Shown: positions 7,703 to 9,171 of the stretch, one piece after another | Layout of the letters: the number at the start of each line of letters is the position of its first letter | Position numbering within the stretch: position 1 is the stretch's first letter | Source of the DNA: Rhodobacterales bacterium UBA5972 | GTDB taxonomy: Bacteria > Pseudomonadota > Alphaproteobacteria > Rhodobacterales > Rhodobacteraceae | Length of the DNA stretch: 9,171 nucleotides | Reading direction: 5' to 3' | Assembly: GCA_002430125.1 (NCBI GenBank) | Contig: DJBQ01000135.1 | Location: 1-9,171 of the forward strand | Notes under the pieces: model-generated | Database searches by the model: none | Seen by the model: only the letters and a program-made list of their open reading frames with translations | What the model was told of the DNA's origin: nothing | Made by a program: the position numbers and the translations under genes

Positions 7703-8167
7703 TCAGTCTTCGGGTTCTATCAGCAGCGACATGCCGTCTGCCCCGATGATCTTAACGGTGGCACCGCGCTTGGACGATGTGCCGTTTTGCCAGACCGCAT
7801 GCCAGCGCACGCCATCTACGGTGACTGAACCTTCGGGCCCAATAAACTCCTGAACCTGCGCGTGCCGCCCGACCATCAGGTTAGCGCGCGAGTTCAGATT
7901 ATCGGACGCCCCATCGGTTTCGCCGAAACGATGCAACAGATACCGCCCTGCAAATGTCAGGACAACGGCAAGGATTGCGAAAACCGCGATCTGAATCTCG
8001 CCTGACGTGCCGGGAGCCACAATCAGAAACAAACCAACAGCAATAGCGGCCAGTGCTGGCCAGATCAGGAAAAATGACATGGTCGCCATTTCGACCACGC
8101 CCAAGGCAATACCAAAAGCAATCCACCACCAAGGCGATATATCGGTCAGGAAAGTGAACAACTGCAT
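7703..8167 (-). CDS. NfeD family membrane protein, partner of the SPFH protein
   Basis: This is a 154-residue short NfeD protein without the N-terminal serine protease (ClpP-like) domain of long NfeD. It has hydrophobic membrane segments at about 13–29, 31–51 and 57–78, then a soluble C-terminal OB-fold-like domain (about 95–151) with the family pattern GxxxxVxxxIGPEGSVTVDGVRWHA. Short NfeD proteins are almost always encoded beside a stomatin/SPFH gene and are thought to bind it in the membrane, as with the ybbJ–qmcA pair of E. coli. Here it lies 9 nt after qmcA, and its ribosome site AGGGG (6 nt before the ATG) starts within the qmcA TAG stop, so coupled translation is likely. The stop codon is only 3 bp from that of the convergent extensin-like gene. 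Confidence 0.92.
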   Translation of the reverse strand: MQLFTFLTDISPWWWIAFGIALGVVEMATMSFFLIWPALAAIAVGLFLIVAPGTSGEIQIAVFAILAVVLTFAGRYLLHRFGETDGASDNLNSRANLMVGRHAQVQEFIGPEGSVTVDGVRWHAVWQNGTSSKRGATVKIIGADGMSLLIEPED

Positions 8168-8176
8168 GCGGCGCCC

Positions 8177-9115
8177 CTAGGTTTTCTTTTCAGATGTGGC
8201 TTTGGCGATGTCAGCGATGCCCGCGATCGAGCCAAGCAGACCAGCAGCCTCGAGCGGGATCATCACGGTTTTTGAATTCGGCGAGGCCGCGATATCGCGC
8301 AAGGCTTCGGTGTATTTCTGCGCGACGAAATAATTGATCGCCTGAATGTCACCAGCCGCAATGGCTTTTGAAACCATTTCGGTGGCTTTCGCTTCGGCCT
8401 CGGCCAGACGTTCACGCGCCAAAGCGTCCAGAAACGCGGCTTCCTTGCGACCTTCGGCCTCCCGGATGCGGGCTTCGCGTTCGCCCTCGGCCTTTAGGAT
8501 GGCGGATTGTTTGTGGCCTTCGGCCTGTAAAATATCGGCGCGCTTGGTACGTTCGGCCTTCATCTGGCGCGCCATCGCTTCGTTGATATCCGGCGGCGGT
8601 GCGAGGTCTTTGATTTCAACGCGGGTGACCTTAACGCCCCACGGGTTTGAGGCCTGATCAATCACGGTTAACAGTTTGTGGTTGATTGAATCGCGGTTTG
8701 ACAGGCTTTCATCCAGATCCATCGCGCCGATGACAGACCGGATATTGGTCATCGACAGGTTGCTGAGGGCATGTTCCAGATTGCGCACTTCATAGGCCGC
8801 GCGGGCTGCATCAACCACCTGATAAAACGCAACTGCGTCGGCGGCGACCATGGCGTTGTCTTTGGTGATGACTTCCTGGCTGGGGATATCCAGCACGGTT
8901 TCCATCATGTTGATTTTCGCCCCGACCTTATCCATCAAGGGGATCAGGAACCTGAGACCGGGTTTCAGGGTGCGCGTGTAACGACCGAACCGCTCGACAG
9001 TCCAGTTATCACCTTGCGGCACTGATTTCACCATCAGATAGATTAAAATGATGGCAAAAACCAGAATAACCAATGCGGTTATACCGGTTGAACTACCCGA
9101 AATGACTTGATCCAT
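8177..9115 (-). CDS. qmcA: SPFH/Band 7 stomatin-like membrane protein QmcA
   Basis: This 312-residue protein closely resembles E. coli QmcA, a membrane-anchored SPFH protein that forms large assemblies and is linked to membrane microdomains and protein quality control. An N-terminal transmembrane helix spans about 12–29. The SPFH domain (about 31–185) has [40 protein letters not shown] and [14 protein letters not shown]. The coiled coil (about 180–250) contains 11-residue repeats with the core AEG. The tail has [12 protein letters not shown] and a Gly/Ala-rich segment near 285–305. The ATG at 9115 is chosen because a GGGGG lies 5 nt upstream. An in-frame TTG at 9127 would place the start on top of that site and add four residues. 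It is the first gene of the qmcA–nfeD pair. Substrates or clients in this organism cannot be inferred. Confidence 0.93.
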   Translation of the reverse strand: MDQVISGSSTGITALVILVFAIILIYLMVKSVPQGDNWTVERFGRYTRTLKPGLRFLIPLMDKVGAKINMMETVLDIPSQEVITKDNAMVAADAVAFYQVVDAARAAYEVRNLEHALSNLSMTNIRSVIGAMDLDESLSNRDSINHKLLTVIDQASNPWGVKVTRVEIKDLAPPPDINEAMARQMKAERTKRADILQAEGHKQSAILKAEGEREARIREAEGRKEAAFLDALARERLAEAEAKATEMVSKAIAAGDIQAINYFVAQKYTEALRDIAASPNSKTVMIPLEAAGLLGSIAGIADIAKATSEKKT

Positions 9116-9171
9116 AATTACCCCCAAATGGCACAGATGCAGCGAAAACGCTGCGGCCCGATTATGGCAGG
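9116..9171 (-). promoter_or_regulatory. qmcA upstream region: possible -10 box, palindrome and ribosome site
   Basis: Read on the minus strand, CATAAT (9161–9166) is a fair -10 match; any -35 box would lie beyond the window. Next comes a perfect palindrome, GCAGCG-TTTT-CGCTGC (9139–9154), starting 6–7 nt after the -10 candidate and so around the expected transcription start. The ribosome site GGGGG (9121–9125) precedes the ATG by 5 nt. The palindrome could be a repressor operator or a 5' UTR hairpin. It is not followed by a T-run in either direction, so it does not look like a terminator of an upstream gene. The ribosome site is well supported; the promoter and palindrome roles are inferred. 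Confidence 0.4.

Noticed and set aside
7899..8132. Cys/Arg-rich open frame on the same strand as nfeD but in another frame
   Set aside because: It is a shifted-frame shadow of nfeD with no independent ribosome site or family signature.
9116..9127. TTG start for qmcA at 9127
   Set aside because: The TTG is part of the G-rich ribosome site that serves the ATG at 9115.
1..9171. Mobile element, phage, CRISPR or defence system
   Set aside because: No transposase, direct repeat array, tRNA attachment site or defence domain is visible. The only recombinase is a complete housekeeping XerC in a conserved neighbourhood.

Overview
The window looks like ordinary, densely packed chromosome from an alphaproteobacterium, most likely of the Rhodobacteraceae/Roseobacter group. 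The evidence is the gene order xerC – DUF484 – transaldolase – priA, an adjacent hisC–tyrC pair, an Arg/Pro-rich secreted protein of the extensin-like type, and G+C that looks to be in the high 50s (judged by eye, not computed). Genus cannot be assigned. There is no sign of phage, insertion sequence, CRISPR, tRNA or rRNA. About 97% of the bases are coding.

Left block (33–2356, minus strand, transcribed right to left): a small transaldolase of the FSA/TalB-like family (tal), then a DUF484 protein, then the tyrosine recombinase XerC. Gaps are 24 nt and 2 nt, so this is probably one operon. tal and priA are divergent across a 110-bp spacer (2357–2466), which must hold both promoters.

Middle block (2467–7699, plus strand): priA (replication restart helicase), then a 93-nt spacer rich in inverted repeats, then hisC, tyrC and an extensin-like secreted protein. 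The last three are tightly packed (a TGATG overlap, then a 2-nt gap). hisC and tyrC together can supply histidine and tyrosine/phenylalanine transamination plus the dehydrogenase step to tyrosine. The extensin-like protein appears to be a periplasmic M15-fold protein, so it is functionally out of line with its operon partners.

Right block (7703–9115, minus strand): a QmcA-type SPFH/stomatin-like membrane protein followed by its NfeD partner, a classic two-gene unit (9-nt gap). nfeD runs tail-to-tail into the extensin-like gene with only 3 bp between the stop codons.

No convincing new biological system was found. The points most worth a second look are the overlapping hairpins before hisC, the placement of an extensin-like gene at the end of an aromatic amino acid operon, the linkage of the uncharacterised DUF484 protein to XerC, and active-site residues that mark the 'fructose-6-phosphate aldolase-like' gene as a true transaldolase.
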